The notes below the pieces were generated by a model that saw nothing but the letters and a program-made list of their open reading frames with translations, ran no database searches and was not told the DNA's origin. A DNA stretch of 64,000 nt from CAMDHY01 sp046156265 (GTDB lineage Bacteria > Pseudomonadota > Alphaproteobacteria > Rhizobiales > Segnochrobactraceae). Where the stretch lies: positions 124,001 to 188,000 of the forward strand of contig NZ_JAWDIR010000043.1 of assembly GCF_046156265.1 (NCBI RefSeq). The letters are read 5' to 3'. The position numbers were made by a program, and so were the translations under genes. Shown piece by piece: positions 1-9,848 of the stretch (positions are counted from its first letter, which is position 1; each line of letters begins with the position of its first letter).

Positions 1-702
1 CCGAACGTCGACTACTATGCGACCTTCGACAACTTCCAGGTCGGCGTGCAGCAGGCGCAGTCGCTCCTGAAGGGCCTCGGCCTGCCGGAGGCGAAGGGGC
101 CGTTCAACATCGAGCTGTTCGGCGGCTCGCCGGACGACAACAACGCCTACTTCTTCTACGACGGCGCGATGTCGGTGCTACAGCCGCTGATCGACAACGG
201 CACGCTCGTCGTCCAGAGCGGCCAGCTGGGCATGGACAAGGTCTCGACGCTCCGCTGGGACGGTGCGACCGCCCAGGCCCGCATGGATAACCTCCTGAGC
301 GCCTATTACGGCGACAAGCGCGTCGACGCGGTACTGTCGCCCTATGACGGCCTCTCCATCGGCATCCTGTCCTCGCTGAAGGGCGTCGGCTACGGCAGCG
401 GCGACATGAAGATGCCGATCGTCAGCGGCCAGGACGCAGAGGTGCCCTCGGTCAAGTCGATCCTCGCCGGCGAGCAGTATTCGACGATCTTCAAGGATAC
501 CCGCGACCTCGCCCGCGTCACCGCCGACATGGTCGACGCCGCCCTCAGCGGCAAGGAAGTCCAGGTCAACGACACCAAGACCTACGACAATGGTGTCAAG
601 GTGGTGCCGTCCTACCTCCTGAAGCCGGTCGAAGTGGACAAGTCCAACTGGGAAGAAGTGCTGGTCGGCAGCGGCTACTACACCAAGGACCAGATCGAGT
701 GA
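1..702 (+). CDS. chvE: Sugar-binding periplasmic protein ChvE-like, 5' end outside window
   Basis: Periplasmic solute-binding protein of a CUT2-type sugar ABC transporter, the ChvE/MmsE group that binds several monosaccharides and, in Agrobacterium, also feeds virulence sensing. The reading frame is open from base 1, so the signal peptide and N-terminal lobe lie upstream of the window; the visible 233 codons cover the middle and C-terminal lobe. The last residues (GYYTKDQIE) match the usual ChvE ending. It is followed by gguA and gguB on the same strand, the classic chvE-gguA-gguB order, with a 67-base gap holding a strong hairpin. Family assignment is firm; the exact sugar range is not visible. 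Confidence 0.9.
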   Translation, partial: PNVDYYATFDNFQVGVQQAQSLLKGLGLPEAKGPFNIELFGGSPDDNNAYFFYDGAMSVLQPLIDNGTLVVQSGQLGMDKVSTLRWDGATAQARMDNLLSAYYGDKRVDAVLSPYDGLSIGILSSLKGVGYGSGDMKMPIVSGQDAEVPSVKSILAGEQYSTIFKDTRDLARVTADMVDAALSGKEVQVNDTKTYDNGVKVVPSYLLKPVEVDKSNWEEVLVGSGYYTKDQIE

Positions 703-708
703 GGCGCA

Positions 709-745
709 GGGCGGGCGGCGCGCCGAACCCGGCCGCCGCCCGCCC
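709..745 (+). other. Intercistronic hairpin between chvE and gguA
   Basis: GGGCGGGCGGC at 709-719 pairs perfectly with GCCGCCCGCCC at 735-745 (11 bp stem, 15-base loop), with no T tract after it. It lies just after the binding-protein stop codon. Such a hairpin commonly protects the upstream message or weakens read-through, giving more binding protein than ATPase and permease; that role here is inference. Confidence 0.6.
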
Positions 746-769
746 GCCCATCATCCCGGAGCGCCCGCG

Positions 770-2301
<1,532 letters not shown>

Positions 2302-2305
<4 letters not shown>

Positions 2306-3507
2306 CCGACAAGACTGCCGAGAAGGTCGCAGCCCTGCCCGGCGCCGCCAGGGGCGGCGGCTTCTGGAAGAACAATCTTCGCGAGTACGGCATGCTGCTG
2401 TCGCTGCTCGTCATCATGCTGTTCTTCGAGATCGTGACGAACGGCACGCTGCTGCGCCCGCTCAACCTCACCAACCTCGTGCTGCAGAACAGCTACATCG
2501 TCATCATGGCGCTGGGGATGCTGCTCGTCATCGTCACCGGCCACATCGACCTGTCGGTCGGTTCGGTCGCGGGCTTCGTCGGCGCCGTCGCGGCGGTGCT
2601 GATGGTGAGCTACGACATGCACTTCGTGCCCGCGACCATCCTCTGCCTCATCCTCGGCGGCCTGATCGGCGCGGCGCAGGGCTACTGGGTCGCCTACTTC
2701 AAGATACCCTCCTTCATCGTCACGCTCGCCGGCATGCTCGTCTTCAAGGGCCTGGCGCTCGCGATCCTGATGGGCCAGTCGATCGGCCCGTTCCCGCCGA
2801 CGTTCCAGAAGCTCTCCTCGGGCTTCATCCCCGAACTAATCCCCGACGCCGGCTCGCTCTATCCGACGTCGCTCGCCATCGGCGCACTGCTCGCCCTCGG
2901 CCTCGTCTGGCAGAATTTCAGGAGCCGGACGCGCCAGGAGCACCATGGCATGGAGGTGGAGCCCTACGGCTTCTTCCTCGCCAAGAACGCGCTGTTCTTT
3001 GCCGTCATCGTCTACTTCGCCTACCTGATCGCCTCGCACCGTGGCCTGCCGAACGTGCTCGTGATCATGGTGGCGCTGATCGCCCTCTATGGCTTCGTGA
3101 CGACGCGCACCACCATCGGCCGGCAGATCTACGCCGTCGGCGGCAACGAGCGGGCGGCCAAGCTCTCCGGCATCAAGACCGAGCGGCTGACCTTCCTAAC
3201 CTTCGTCAACATGGGCGTGCTGGCCGCACTCGCCGGGCTCGTCTTCGCCGCCCGCCTCAACACGGCGACGCCGAAGGCCGGGCTCGGCTTCGAGCTCGAC
3301 GTCATCGCCGCCTGTTTCATCGGCGGCGCCTCGGCCTATGGCGGCGTCGGCCGCGTCGGCGGTGCGGTGATCGGCGCGCTCATCATGGGCGTGATGAACA
3401 ACGGCATGTCGATCCTCGGCATCGGCATCGACTACCAGCAGGTCATCAAGGGTCTGGTCCTCCTCGGCGCCGTCTGCCTCGACGTCTACAACAAGCGCAA
3501 GGCCTGA
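2302..3507 (+). CDS. gguB: Multiple-monosaccharide ABC transporter permease (GguB/MmsB)
   Basis: Inner-membrane permease of the BPD_transp_2 (RbsC-like) family, 401 aa from the ATG at 2302, which overlaps the gguA stop codon by ATGA. An in-frame start further upstream exists but would run deep into gguA and is rejected. Contains the conserved segments VTGHIDLSVGS in the first half and AARLNTATPKAGLGFELD followed by FIGGASAYGG near the C-terminus, plus the long cytoplasmic loop (around residues 200-240) found in the GguB subgroup. Completes the chvE-gguA-gguB transporter. Confidence 0.95.
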
Positions 3508-3630
3508 GAGGGGGCGGCTCGGGGGCGTCCCGCCGGGCTGGCGCAACTCGATGTGACTGCGAGGCTCGGGCGGTCGCCGATGGCGATCGCCGAAGCGTCA
3601 CACAAGGTTCACGTGACGTCGCTTCGATCT

Positions 3631-3646
3631 GTCGATAATCATCGAC
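3631..3646. promoter_or_regulatory. Inverted repeat, likely ArsR operator
   Basis: GTCGAT-AATC-ATCGAC: perfect 6-bp arms with a 4-base centre, in an AT-richer patch ending two bases before the preferred arsR start at 3649. Position and symmetry fit an autorepressor site for the ars operon. No Shine-Dalgarno sequence fits between the repeat and that ATG, so translation could be leaderless or start further upstream. Confidence 0.55.
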
Positions 3647-3648
3647 GA

Positions 3649-4143
3649 ATGGAAGCCGACGATCTCATCTCCGCTCTCGCGGCCGCGCCGCCGACGCCCT
3701 CGCACTTGCCGGGCGACGACGCGGATGATCCGTCCGCCCGCGCGCTGGCCGGCCTCGCCGCGCTCGGCCAGCCAATCCGGCTCGCGGTGTTTCGCCTGCT
3801 GGTGCGGCAGGAGCCGGACGGTCTGGCGGCCGGTGCGATCGCCGCCGCCGTCGGCGCTCCGCACAACTCGTTGTCAACCCACCTCGCCATTCTCGCCCGC
3901 GCCGGCCTCGTCTCGGCGACGCGCAGCGGCCGCTCGATCGTCTACCGCGCCGATCTCGCCGGCATGCGCCGCCTCGTCGCCTTTCTCCTCGCCGATTGCT
4001 GCGGCGGCCGGCCGGAGGTCTGCGGACCGATCACCGACCTCCTCGCACCGTCCTGCGACTGCCCGCCGGGCGGCGACAAGGACCGTGACACACACTCCGA
4101 TCCAAAATCCGCCCTGACTACCCCTCCGAGGACGCCCCGATGA
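3649..4143 (+). CDS. arsR: ArsR-family arsenite-responsive repressor
   Basis: Winged-helix transcription repressor controlling the ars operon. With the ATG at 3649 it is 164 aa; the frame is open upstream (other starts at 3553 GTG and 3580 ATG), but the ArsR domain begins near residue 30 (LAALGQPIRLAVFRLL), so the short form is enough. The recognition region is around residues 62-85 (NSLSTHLAILARAGLV). C117, C118 and C125 (DCCGGRPEVC) form a C-terminal cysteine triplet resembling the As(III) site of Acidithiobacillus ferrooxidans ArsR (C95, C96, C102); an extra CDC lies at 136-138. Stop overlaps arsC by ATGA. The unstructured tail after residue 140 is longer than usual. Confidence 0.9.
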   Translation: MEADDLISALAAAPPTPSHLPGDDADDPSARALAGLAALGQPIRLAVFRLLVRQEPDGLAAGAIAAAVGAPHNSLSTHLAILARAGLVSATRSGRSIVYRADLAGMRRLVAFLLADCCGGRPEVCGPITDLLAPSCDCPPGGDKDRDTHSDPKSALTTPPRTPR

Positions 4144-4673
4144 GCGACGCCGCTGAACACAAGCCGTTCAACGTCCTGTTCCTGTGCACCGGCAATTCCG
4201 CCCGCTCGATCCTCGCCGAGGCGATCCTCGGCCGCGAGGGGATGGGCAAGTTCACGGCCTACTCGGCCGGCAGCCATCCGAAGGGCGAGGTCCACCCCTA
4301 CGCCGCTGACCTGCTCAGCCGCATGAACTTCGACATTTCGCGCTTCCGGTCGAAGAGCTGGGACGAGTTCGCCGCGCCGGGCGCCCCCGAGCTCGATTTC
4401 GTCTTCACAGTCTGCGACGACGCCGCCAACGAGGAATGCCCGTATTGGCCGGGTCAGCCGATGACGGCGCACTGGGGCCTGCCCGACCCGGCCCGCGCCA
4501 GCGGCACCGAGACCGAGGTGCGGCTCGCCTTCGCCGACACCTTCCGCATGCTGACGCAGCGCATCTCGATCTTCGTCAACCTGCCGATCCGCTCGCTCGA
4601 CCGGCTCTCGCTCCAGTCCCGCCTCGATGCCATCGGCAAGGCGAAGGCCGACGAGAGCGCACCGGCGGCCTGA
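4140..4673 (+). CDS. arsC: Arsenate reductase, low-molecular-weight phosphatase type
   Basis: Reduces arsenate to arsenite using a phosphatase-like fold. The P-loop CTGNSAR gives C16-X5-R22; C92 and C100 (VCDDAANEEC) are candidates for the disulfide relay; D116 in the LPDP loop is the usual general acid. 177 aa, slightly longer than the roughly 130-150 aa of classic enzymes. Starts inside the arsR stop (ATGA) and is followed 59 bases later by acr3. It belongs to a different fold from the second arsC of the same operon (5815-6246). Confidence 0.93.
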   Translation: MSDAAEHKPFNVLFLCTGNSARSILAEAILGREGMGKFTAYSAGSHPKGEVHPYAADLLSRMNFDISRFRSKSWDEFAAPGAPELDFVFTVCDDAANEECPYWPGQPMTAHWGLPDPARASGTETEVRLAFADTFRMLTQRISIFVNLPIRSLDRLSLQSRLDAIGKAKADESAPAA

Positions 4674-4732
4674 CGGCCGGCGCCGCCCATCCCGCATACA
4701 CCACGGTCGCCTGAGCGACGGAGGCTCGCCGC

Positions 4733-5818
4733 ATGTCGCTGTTCGAGCGCTATCTCACCCTCTGGGTGATCCTCTGCATCGTCGCCGGCATCTTCGTCGG
4801 CTGGGTCGCACCCGGGCTCATCGGGGCGATCGCATCGGCCGAGGTCGCCAACGTCAACCTGCCGGTGGCGGTGCTGATCTGGCTGATGATCGTGCCGATG
4901 CTGGTGAAGATCGACTTCGCGGCGCTCGCCGAGGTCGGCCGGCACTGGCGCGGGATCTCGGTGACGCTGTTCGTCAACTGGGCGGTGAAGCCGTTCTCGA
5001 TGGCGCTGCTCGGCTGGCTGTTCATCGGCTGGCTGTTCCGCCCCTGGCTGCCGGCCGACCAGATCGACAGCTACATCGCCGGCCTGATCCTGCTCGCCGC
5101 AGCCCCCTGCACCGCGATGGTCTTCGTGTGGTCGAACCTGATGAAGGGCGAGCCGCACTTCACGCTGTCGCAGGTGGCGCTCAACGACGCCATCATGATC
5201 GTCGCCTTCGCGCCGATCGTCGCGCTCCTCCTCGGCATCTCCTCCATCACCGTGCCGTGGGAGACGCTGCTCCTGTCGGTCGGGCTCTACATCATCGTGC
5301 CGGTGATCGCCGCGCAACTGATCCGCCGCCGCCTGCTGGCGACCGGGGGAGGGGCGGCGCTCGGCCGTTTCCTGTGGTTCGTCCAGCCGCTGTCGCTCGT
5401 TGCCCTGCTGGCGACGCTGGTGCTTTTGTTCGCCTTCCAGGGCGGCCAGATCCTGGCGCAGCCGCTGGTAATCGCGCTCCTCGCCGTGCCGATCCTGATC
5501 CAGGTCTACTTCAACTCCGGTCTCGCCTATCTGCTCAACCGGGCGTTCGGCGAGCAGCACTGCGTCGCCGGCCCGTCGGCTCTGATCGGCGCCTCGAACT
5601 TCTTCGAGCTCGCCGTGGCGGCCGCCATCGCCCTGTTCGGCCTGTCCTCGGGGGCAGCGCTCGCCACCGTCGTCGGCGTCCTCGTCGAGGTGCCGGTGAT
5701 GCTGTCGGTGGTCGCCATCGTCAACCGCACCAAGGGCTGGTACGAGGCCTCCCCATCGGTGCGACGCACCACCACCCGGTCGCGCCCCGCGGCCGACGCA
5801 CCCGGGAGCCACCGATGA
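4733..5818 (+). CDS. acr3: Arsenite efflux permease Acr3
   Basis: Inner-membrane As(III) exporter of the ACR3/BASS family, 361 aa with about ten hydrophobic segments. The family hallmark AAPCTAMVFVWSNL contains C126, equivalent to the cysteine shown to be essential in characterised Acr3 proteins, and is followed by a second conserved stretch ALNDAIMIVAF. GGAGG at 4720-4724 precedes the ATG. The stop overlaps the next arsC (ATGA). With the reductases it completes arsenate detoxification: arsenate in, arsenite out. Confidence 0.95.
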   Translation: MSLFERYLTLWVILCIVAGIFVGWVAPGLIGAIASAEVANVNLPVAVLIWLMIVPMLVKIDFAALAEVGRHWRGISVTLFVNWAVKPFSMALLGWLFIGWLFRPWLPADQIDSYIAGLILLAAAPCTAMVFVWSNLMKGEPHFTLSQVALNDAIMIVAFAPIVALLLGISSITVPWETLLLSVGLYIIVPVIAAQLIRRRLLATGGGAALGRFLWFVQPLSLVALLATLVLLFAFQGGQILAQPLVIALLAVPILIQVYFNSGLAYLLNRAFGEQHCVAGPSALIGASNFFELAVAAAIALFGLSSGAALATVVGVLVEVPVMLSVVAIVNRTKGWYEASPSVRRTTTRSRPAADAPGSHR

Positions 5819-6246
5819 GCGAACAGGCGACCGTCACCATCTGGCACAACCCCGCCTGCGGCACGTCCCGCAACGTGCTGGGGCTGATCCGCAACGCCGG
5901 CCTCGAGCCGCGGGTCGTCGAGTACCTGAAGACGCCACCGACACGCGAGGAGCTGATCAGCACCATCGCCGCCGCCGGCCTGACCATCCGTCAGGCTCTG
6001 CGGGAGAAGGGCACGCCCTTCGCCGCGCTCGGCCTCGGCGACCTGGCGCTGTCGGACGAGGTGCTCGTCGATGCGATGATGGCCCACCCAATCCTGATCA
6101 ACCGGCCGTTCGTCACGACCCCGCTCGGGACCCGGCTGTGCCGGCCGTCGGAGGTCGTCCTCGACATCCTGCCGGCCCCCCAGAAGGGGGCCTTCGCCAA
6201 GGAGGATGGCGAGGTCGTCGTCGATGCTGAAGGCCGCCGCCCCTGA
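5815..6246 (+). CDS. arsC: Arsenate reductase, glutaredoxin-dependent ArsC family
   Basis: 143-aa member of the ArsC/Spx thioredoxin-fold family. The signature WHNPACGTSRN carries the catalytic C15, and the segment INRPFVTTPLGTRLCRPSE near residues 99-118 matches the arginine-containing substrate region of the family. Arsenate reduction would use glutathione and glutaredoxin, unlike the LMW-type enzyme at 4140-4673. Overlaps acr3 by ATGA, so it is the last gene of the ars operon. A related use (arsenate or thiol-stress Spx-like function) cannot be excluded, but the operon context favours arsenate reduction. Confidence 0.92.
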   Translation: MSEQATVTIWHNPACGTSRNVLGLIRNAGLEPRVVEYLKTPPTREELISTIAAAGLTIRQALREKGTPFAALGLGDLALSDEVLVDAMMAHPILINRPFVTTPLGTRLCRPSEVVLDILPAPQKGAFAKEDGEVVVDAEGRRP

Positions 6247-6741
6247 GCCGACTCGACCGGCGGCGGCAACGCCAAGGCCTCTGGCAGCGCCGACGAATCG
6301 ATGGGGCCCGTGCCAAGGGTCCAGTGCGACTTCTCACGTCGGCGCCCGGGCTCCGTCGCTACCGAAAAACTGTCGCGCCGTGATCGGCCGAAACGCGTCA
6401 ATCGTCCCGCATGACGGTGAATTCGCGCCGTGACCGGGCGATAGTGGCATTTGCCTTGCTTTGAGCGCAAACGAGGCGCAAGCTTTCAATTCTTACATTT
6501 TACGGAATCACCCGCTTCGGCAGGTGAGTCGTATTCCGCGAAAGACTTCTCGCAGGGCGCTGGTTGCGCAGTGTGGGTTTCAACGTCCTGCACGCCGCCG
6601 ACCTCGGCCGACGCATCGTCGGGCCGGCGGGCGAGTGACCCGCGGATAGGGCTTCAACAGATCGACCAGACGCAGGCAGGAACGTGCGGCATGGCCGGCG
6701 GCCCGGTCGCGCCAACGCACCGACGAGGATCGACAGTCTCC
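6247..6741. other. Intergenic stretch, 495 bases
   Basis: Region between the ars operon and the small gene at 6742. Several overlapping open frames exist in all directions but none has family resemblance. An AT-richer patch around 6470-6545 is the most likely place for a promoter; I could not assign one with confidence. No clear terminator hairpin with a T tract was seen after the ars operon. Confidence 0.5.
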
Positions 6742-7095
6742 ATGACCATCACGAACGACATTCGGGGCCAGTCCGCGCCCGCCCCCCGCGACAGCAGCCT
6801 GCACCTCTATGCGGTGGGCGAAATGGTGCGGCTGAAGGGCGGCTTCGGGATTTCGGCCGACGCCGGGAGCGTCTACCGCATCCTGGCGACGCTGCCGGTG
6901 CGCGGCGATTCCCCCCAATATCGCATCCGCAGCGACGACGAGCGCCACGAGCGTGTAGCGACCCAGGAGACCCTGGAGCCCGCCCGCAGCCAGACTGCCG
7001 GCGCCAGCGGCACGACGCTGATGGAGAAGACCTTCGGTGGCAGCCCGCTGACCGCGATCCGTCCCGTTCGGAGCCGCAAGCCCGCCTCCAGATAG
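6742..7095 (+). CDS. Conserved hypothetical protein, Rhizobiales type
   Basis: 117-aa soluble protein with a central segment of the form LYAVGEMVRLKGGFG ... YRILATLPVRGDSPQYRIRSDDERHERV. I recognise this pattern as a small protein common in Rhizobiales genomes, with no assigned function; the central part looks like a compact beta-rich domain and the C-terminus is basic. An upstream in-frame extension to 6451 is open but lacks family resemblance, so the ATG at 6742 is chosen. The nearest purine-rich sequence (GAGGAT, about 6724) is further away than ideal. Flanked by unrelated operons, so it appears to be transcribed alone. Confidence 0.7.
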   Translation: MTITNDIRGQSAPAPRDSSLHLYAVGEMVRLKGGFGISADAGSVYRILATLPVRGDSPQYRIRSDDERHERVATQETLEPARSQTAGASGTTLMEKTFGGSPLTAIRPVRSRKPASR

Positions 7096-7409
7096 CAGGA
7101 GGCGCCGGCCTCGCATGGATTGAGCGACGGACGGCCCCTTCGAGACGTTACGGTCCGAGACGTTCCGGTAGCGGCGCCGCGCTCACCTGCGCCGCCGCCC
7201 GCTCTCCCACGTCTTGCCGCGTGTGCAGCCCGCGGCGCGCCCCTTCAACTCCCTGCGTCGTGACGACTTCGGCGGCCTTTGGTCAGGCGTCTGTCGGCCG
7301 CTGGAACCATTCTGCGACTTCCTCGTTGGCCAGCAGATGTCCACACGATCGTGCGACGGACGCCGGGTGCGGCATCCAGCGCCGTGGACCGGTGCCAGAC
7401 GAGGGGGCG
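7096..7409. other. Intergenic stretch with a short direct repeat
   Basis: About 310 bases upstream of ctaG without a convincing gene. Two adjacent 15-base direct repeats (GAGACGTTnnGGTnn) lie at 7142-7156 and 7157-7171 and could be a tandem protein-binding site for the oxidase operon; function is unknown. Confidence 0.45.
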
Positions 7410-8153
7410 ATGGAAGACGTTTACTGCGGCCCGGCGCCGACCCCTGAGCAATTGCTGTTCGCGTGGAACGTCGACATCGTCGCGATCGGCGTTTGCATGG
7501 TTCTCGTCGTACTCCACGCTGCGACGAGGGCAGGGGGCCGGCTGCCGCTCGCCCTCGGGGTCGGGCTGCTGGCGCTTCTCTTCCTGTCGCCGCTCTGTTC
7601 CCTGACCGTGGCTCTCTTCTCCGCGCGGGCCGTTCACCACGTGCTCCTCGTCGCCGTCGCCGCTCCCTTGCTGGTGACGGCCTTCGGGCTCCACCACGTG
7701 CGGTCGCCGCTTCTGTCCCTCGGTGGGTTGGTGGCGCTCGGCACCGTGGCGATGTGGATGTGGCACGCGCCCTCCCTCTACGCCGCAGGGATCTCGTCCG
7801 GGCCCCTCTACTGGGTGATGCAGGCGAGCCTTCTCGGCAGTGGCGTCTTGTTCTGGCAGGCGGTGCTGTCGCTGCACGCGCGACCCGGACCGGCGTTGCT
7901 GGCCCTCCTCGCCACCATCGTGCAGATGGGCATGCTCGGCGCGCTGCTGACCTTCGCGACGCGGCCGCTCTATGCCGCTCACGCCACGACGACCATCCCC
8001 TTTGGCCTGTCGCCCCTCGAGGACCAGCAGCTTGCCGGCCTGATCCTCTGGGTGCCCGCGGCGCTGCCCTACCTCGTCGCGATGATCCTGATCGTCCTGC
8101 GCCTGCAGCCGGTGGCAGACGGTGCGCGCGCGCAGCCGGTCACCGGCGGATGA
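7410..8153 (+). CDS. ctaG: Cytochrome c oxidase assembly protein, CtaG (caa3-type) family
   Basis: Seven-segment integral membrane protein of 247 aa in the caa3_CtaG family (PF09678 type), which helps supply copper to terminal oxidases in the families where it has been studied. It is not the Cox11-like CtaG. Typical features are the MWMWHAPSLY motif and a cluster of membrane histidines and methionines (FSARAVHHVLL, FGLHHV, MQASLLGSG, VQMGMLGALL). The ATG at 7410 follows GAGGGGGCG. Its stop overlaps the next gene (ATGA) and the oxidase structural genes follow about 1 kb downstream. Confidence 0.85.
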   Translation: MEDVYCGPAPTPEQLLFAWNVDIVAIGVCMVLVVLHAATRAGGRLPLALGVGLLALLFLSPLCSLTVALFSARAVHHVLLVAVAAPLLVTAFGLHHVRSPLLSLGGLVALGTVAMWMWHAPSLYAAGISSGPLYWVMQASLLGSGVLFWQAVLSLHARPGPALLALLATIVQMGMLGALLTFATRPLYAAHATTTIPFGLSPLEDQQLAGLILWVPAALPYLVAMILIVLRLQPVADGARAQPVTGG

Positions 8154-8644
8154 TCTGGCTGAAATTCCTGCACGTCGCCGCCATCGCGGTCTGGAGCGCC
8201 GGGCTGATCTGCCTGCCCGGCCTCTATGTCCGCCGCGCCCACGTTCCCGACGACGACGCGCTGCACCGCCTTCAGACGATGGTGCGCTTCCTCTATGTCC
8301 GCATCGTCTCGCCGGCGGCCTTCGTCGCCGTCGGCTCCGGCACGGCGCTCATCTTCCTGCGCGAGACCTTCGAGCCCTGGTTCTCCCTCAAGCTCGTGTT
8401 CGTCGGCGTGATGGTGGTCATCCACATCCTCACCGGCCTCGTCATCATCCGTCTGTTCGAGGAAGGCAGCCTCTATCCGGTCTGGCGCTTCGTGATGGCC
8501 ACGGCCGGGGCACTGGTTGCGGTTTGCCTCGTCCTCTTCATCGTCCTCGCCAAGCCGGCGCTGCCCGACCTCATCCCGCCCGTGCTGCGCGATCCAGGCG
8601 GGCTCAGCGGCCTCGTCGTCGACCTCAGTCCTTTCCCGAAATGA
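8150..8644 (+). CDS. CopD/HemJ-like integral membrane protein
   Basis: 164-aa protein with four or five membrane helices. The N-terminus (WLKFLHVAAIAVWSAGL) has the buried histidine seen in CopD-like and HemJ-like membrane proteins, which often bind haem or copper. Translationally coupled to ctaG by ATGA overlap. Likely an accessory or assembly factor for the adjacent oxidase, by context only. Its last 20 bases overlap the 3' end of the oppositely oriented gene at 8625-9125. Confidence 0.6.
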   Translation: MIWLKFLHVAAIAVWSAGLICLPGLYVRRAHVPDDDALHRLQTMVRFLYVRIVSPAAFVAVGSGTALIFLRETFEPWFSLKLVFVGVMVVIHILTGLVIIRLFEEGSLYPVWRFVMATAGALVAVCLVLFIVLAKPALPDLIPPVLRDPGGLSGLVVDLSPFPK

Positions 8645-9125
8645 TGAGGCCGATGCCGTGATCGAACACGAGCTTGCCCCCGTGCCATCCCGCGAGGCCC
8701 GTGAATACGCTCGCCAGCACCGACAGCATCAGCCCGTGCGGCAAGACCTGGCTGGGGTCGGCGAGGCGCAGGCCCCAGTTCATGCCGATGATGGAGATCA
8801 GCATCATGGCCGCGATGGCGTGCGTCCAGCTCGCCACCCGCGAGCGGATGCCGGCGACCAGCAACAGCTCGGCGGTGCCGACCAGGCCGGCCGCGACACC
8901 GGTCGCAAAGGCGAAGCCGCAGGCCCAGATGCCGGCCCGCACCCAGAACGGGTCGCCGGTCCACCAGTAGAAGACGTCGCATCCAAGCGTCGCGATCACC
9001 AGCGCGATCGGGAAGTGGACGCTCATCGCGTGCAGCGGATGGCCGGCGACGGCCACGGCAGACTCCACCGGCGCTTCCGCCAGCGCCTCGATGACGGGGT
9101 TGTCCCTGTCGCGGATCTCGTTCAC
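8625..9125 (-). CDS. DUF2231-family membrane protein
   Basis: 166-aa membrane protein with four hydrophobic helices. The start HPLHAMSVHFPIALVIA is the hallmark of the DUF2231 family, whose paired histidines suggest haem or metal binding; no reaction is established. The start codon is GTG at 9125 with a strong GGAGGT at 9131-9136, five bases away. It is divergent from coxB, with only 39 bases between the two start codons, and convergent with the CopD-like gene. Genes of this family often sit beside alternative oxidases, so a role in electron transfer or assembly is likely but inferred. Confidence 0.8.
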   Translation of the reverse strand: MNEIRDRDNPVIEALAEAPVESAVAVAGHPLHAMSVHFPIALVIATLGCDVFYWWTGDPFWVRAGIWACGFAFATGVAAGLVGTAELLLVAGIRSRVASWTHAIAAMMLISIIGMNWGLRLADPSQVLPHGLMLSVLASVFTGLAGWHGGKLVFDHGIGLIISGKD

Positions 9126-9164
9126 GTCGCACCTCCGGCCTCAGCGCCAACACATCGGACGGCC

Positions 9165-9848
9165 GTGCGGTTCCCGCTCGCCGCACCGGCCGCCGTGATC
9201 GCCGCTGGCCTCGTCTTGTCGGCCTGCTCGGGAGACCTGTCCACCCTGCAGCCGGAAGGGCCCGCGGCGGACGCCATCGCCCGCCTATGGTGGATCATGC
9301 TCGCCGGCGCGGCCGTGCTCTTCGTCGGCGTGGGCGCGGTCCTCCTGGTCGCGTGGCTGGCGCCCCAGCGTCTCGGCCCCGCGCCGGCGCGCCGCCTCGT
9401 GGTGTGGGGCGGGCTCGTGATGCCGTCCGTCGTGCTCGTGGCCCTCGTGACGACCGCCTTCGCGCTCGGCGAGGCGCTGCTGATGCGCAGCGACCGCGAG
9501 CCCCTGCGGATCGAGGCGGCGGCACGCATGTGGTCGTGGGAGTTCCGCTACCCGGAGAACGAGGGCGGAATGACCGAGAACGTCCTGCACATTCCCGCCG
9601 GTCGCGACGTCGAGTTCGTCGTCACCAGCGACGACGTCATCCACAGCTTCTGGGTGCCGCGGCTCGGCGGCAAGATCGACGCAGTCCCCGGCCACGTGAA
9701 CCGCATCCGCCTGCGTGCCGATCGCCCGGGCCGCTACGGCGGCGTCTGCGCTGAATTCTGCGGCGAGGGCCACAGCGCCATGCGCTTCACCGTCGAGGCG
9801 CACCCGGCTGAAGACTACGCCGCCGTGCTGGCGCGGGAGGCCGAGTGA
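9165..9848 (+). CDS. coxB: Cytochrome c oxidase subunit II
   Basis: CuA-bearing subunit, 227 aa from a GTG at 9165. The lipobox LSAC places a lipid-modified cysteine at C21. Two membrane helices (about 41-66 and 79-105) precede the periplasmic cupredoxin domain. All CuA ligands are present: H160, C195, E197 (backbone), C199, H203, M206. There is no fused cytochrome c domain, so an external cytochrome c is the probable donor. The stop overlaps the subunit I start (TGATG). The GTG has no strong Shine-Dalgarno, but upstream sequence belongs to the divergent DUF2231 gene, which limits alternatives. Confidence 0.93.
   Translation: MRFPLAAPAAVIAAGLVLSACSGDLSTLQPEGPAADAIARLWWIMLAGAAVLFVGVGAVLLVAWLAPQRLGPAPARRLVVWGGLVMPSVVLVALVTTAFALGEALLMRSDREPLRIEAAARMWSWEFRYPENEGGMTENVLHIPAGRDVEFVVTSDDVIHSFWVPRLGGKIDAVPGHVNRIRLRADRPGRYGGVCAEFCGEGHSAMRFTVEAHPAEDYAAVLAREAE

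Noticed and set aside
6451..6741. N-terminal extension of the 117-aa conserved protein
   Set aside because: The added residues lack family resemblance; the conserved core fits a start at 6742.
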